Positions 4,843 through 5,391 of a DNA stretch of 5,391 nt are shown here, one piece after another. The notes beneath the pieces are model-generated. The model saw nothing but the letters and a program-made list of their open reading frames with translations, had not been told where the DNA came from and searched no databases. The translations under genes and the position numbers were made by a program. The stretch comes from Candidatus Rifleibacteriota bacterium (GTDB lineage: Bacteria; UBP17; UBA6191; JACPRK01), in the NCBI GenBank assembly GCA_016213865.1, contig JACQZL010000063.1:1-5391 (forward strand). The letters run 5' to 3'. Every line of letters begins with the position of its first letter. The stretch's first letter is position 1.

Positions 4843-5391
4843 ACCGTGGCATCAGCAGAGGCTCGAGCAGGCATCCGCGCGGACTTCGACACCCCCTGGA
4901 AAGAGGCGCTCGAACGGTACTTCCGGGAGTTCCTGGCGCTGTTCTTCCCAGCGGCCCACGACGGCATCGACTGGGCGAGGGGCCACGAGTTCCTCGACAA
5001 GGAACTGGAGAAAGTCGTGCGTGATGCCGAGCTGGGACGCCGGCTGCTCGACAAGCTGGCGCACGTCTGGCGCCAGGACGGGGAAGAAGAGCTCGTCCTC
5101 GTCCACGTCGAAGTCCAGGGCCAGAAGGACGACGACTTCGCACAGCGGATGTACGTGTACAACTACCGGCTCTTCGACCGATAATCCCGCAAGGTCGCCA
5201 GCCTGGCAGTCCTGACGGATGGCGACCCGGCCTGGCGCCCCGATCGCTACGAATACGAGCTGTGGGGCAGCCGGGCCGGGCTCAGCTTCCCCGTCGTGAA
5301 GTTCCTGGACTTCGCCCCTCGCTGGGGGATGCTCCAAGAGAGCCGCAACCCGTTCGCCGTGGTCGTGATGGCGCACCTCAAGGCACTGGAA
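4840..5391 (+). pseudogene. Rpn/PD-(D/E)XK-like putative nuclease with an in-frame stop, cut by the window edge
   Basis: This resembles a large family of Rpn-type recombination-promoting nucleases/putative transposases, often annotated as hypothetical or cytosolic proteins. ATG 4840 begins MTVASAEARAG. Family-like segments follow: WKEALERYFREFLALFFP (residues 20-37), WARGHEFLDKELEKVVRDAE (45-64), then LVHVEVQGQ (87-95), whose E91-x-Q93 fits the nuclease core, and AQRMYVYNYRLFDR (101-114). Codon 115 is TAA (5182-5184). The same frame continues without another stop to the right edge, with typical sequence: RKVASLAVLTDGD, YEYELWG, and RNPFAVVVMAHLKA at the end. The family has Tyr after LFDR, so one change of TAT or TAC to TAA explains the stop. 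As read, translation gives only 114 residues that include E91/Q93 but lack the C-terminal half. An assembly error remains possible. Confidence 0.75.

Noticed and set aside
4852..5376. A - strand 174-codon open frame opposite the Rpn-like gene
   Set aside because: It is a shadow of the + strand frame, which matches a known family across the whole stretch.

Overview
The window is high-GC bacterial DNA that reads as a peptide-transport operon followed by an accessory tail of broken and mobile-type genes. The genes are uninterrupted and high in GC at third codon positions, which fits a soil or subsurface Gram-negative lineage. Rokubacteria/NC10 or a deltaproteobacterial group is my best guess, from general gene style only; no taxonomic marker is present.

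Left part (1-3229): the C-terminal half of a family 5 periplasmic peptide/nickel-binding protein (cut by the left edge), then two integral-membrane permeases of the DppB and DppC types. All are on the + strand. Together they would form the binding and membrane parts of a peptide-type ABC importer; the ATPase genes are not in the window. The binding protein and DppB are 9 nt apart. DppB and DppC are separated by a 182-nt non-coding spacer that holds a perfect 36-bp direct repeat (period 65) and short tandem duplications. Both permeases are larger than usual: DppB has an expanded first periplasmic loop, and DppC has an extra hydrophobic N-terminal segment.

Middle (3229-3726): a gene whose ATG overlaps the DppC stop (TGATG) starts like an exported S51-type peptidase (cyanophycinase-like). 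It loses frame near 3593-3600 and loses homology near 3640, so it is a truncated pseudogene.

Right part (3727-5391): a local drop in GC (50% over 3741-3830) and a plausible sigma-70 promoter precede a VapBC-type toxin-antitoxin pair: a ribbon-helix-helix antitoxin and a PIN-domain ribonuclease overlapping by 11 bp. A 349-nt stretch with no recognisable gene but several inverted repeats follows. The window ends in an Rpn/PD-(D/E)XK-like putative nuclease gene that carries an in-frame TAA at codon 115. Its reading frame stays open and family-like on both sides of that stop, up to the window edge.

I see no CRISPR array, RNA gene, integrase or complete insertion sequence, and no clearly new defence or metabolic system. 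The points most worth a second look are the repeat-bearing spacer inside the transporter operon, the operon-coupled but broken S51 peptidase, and the single-stop Rpn gene.
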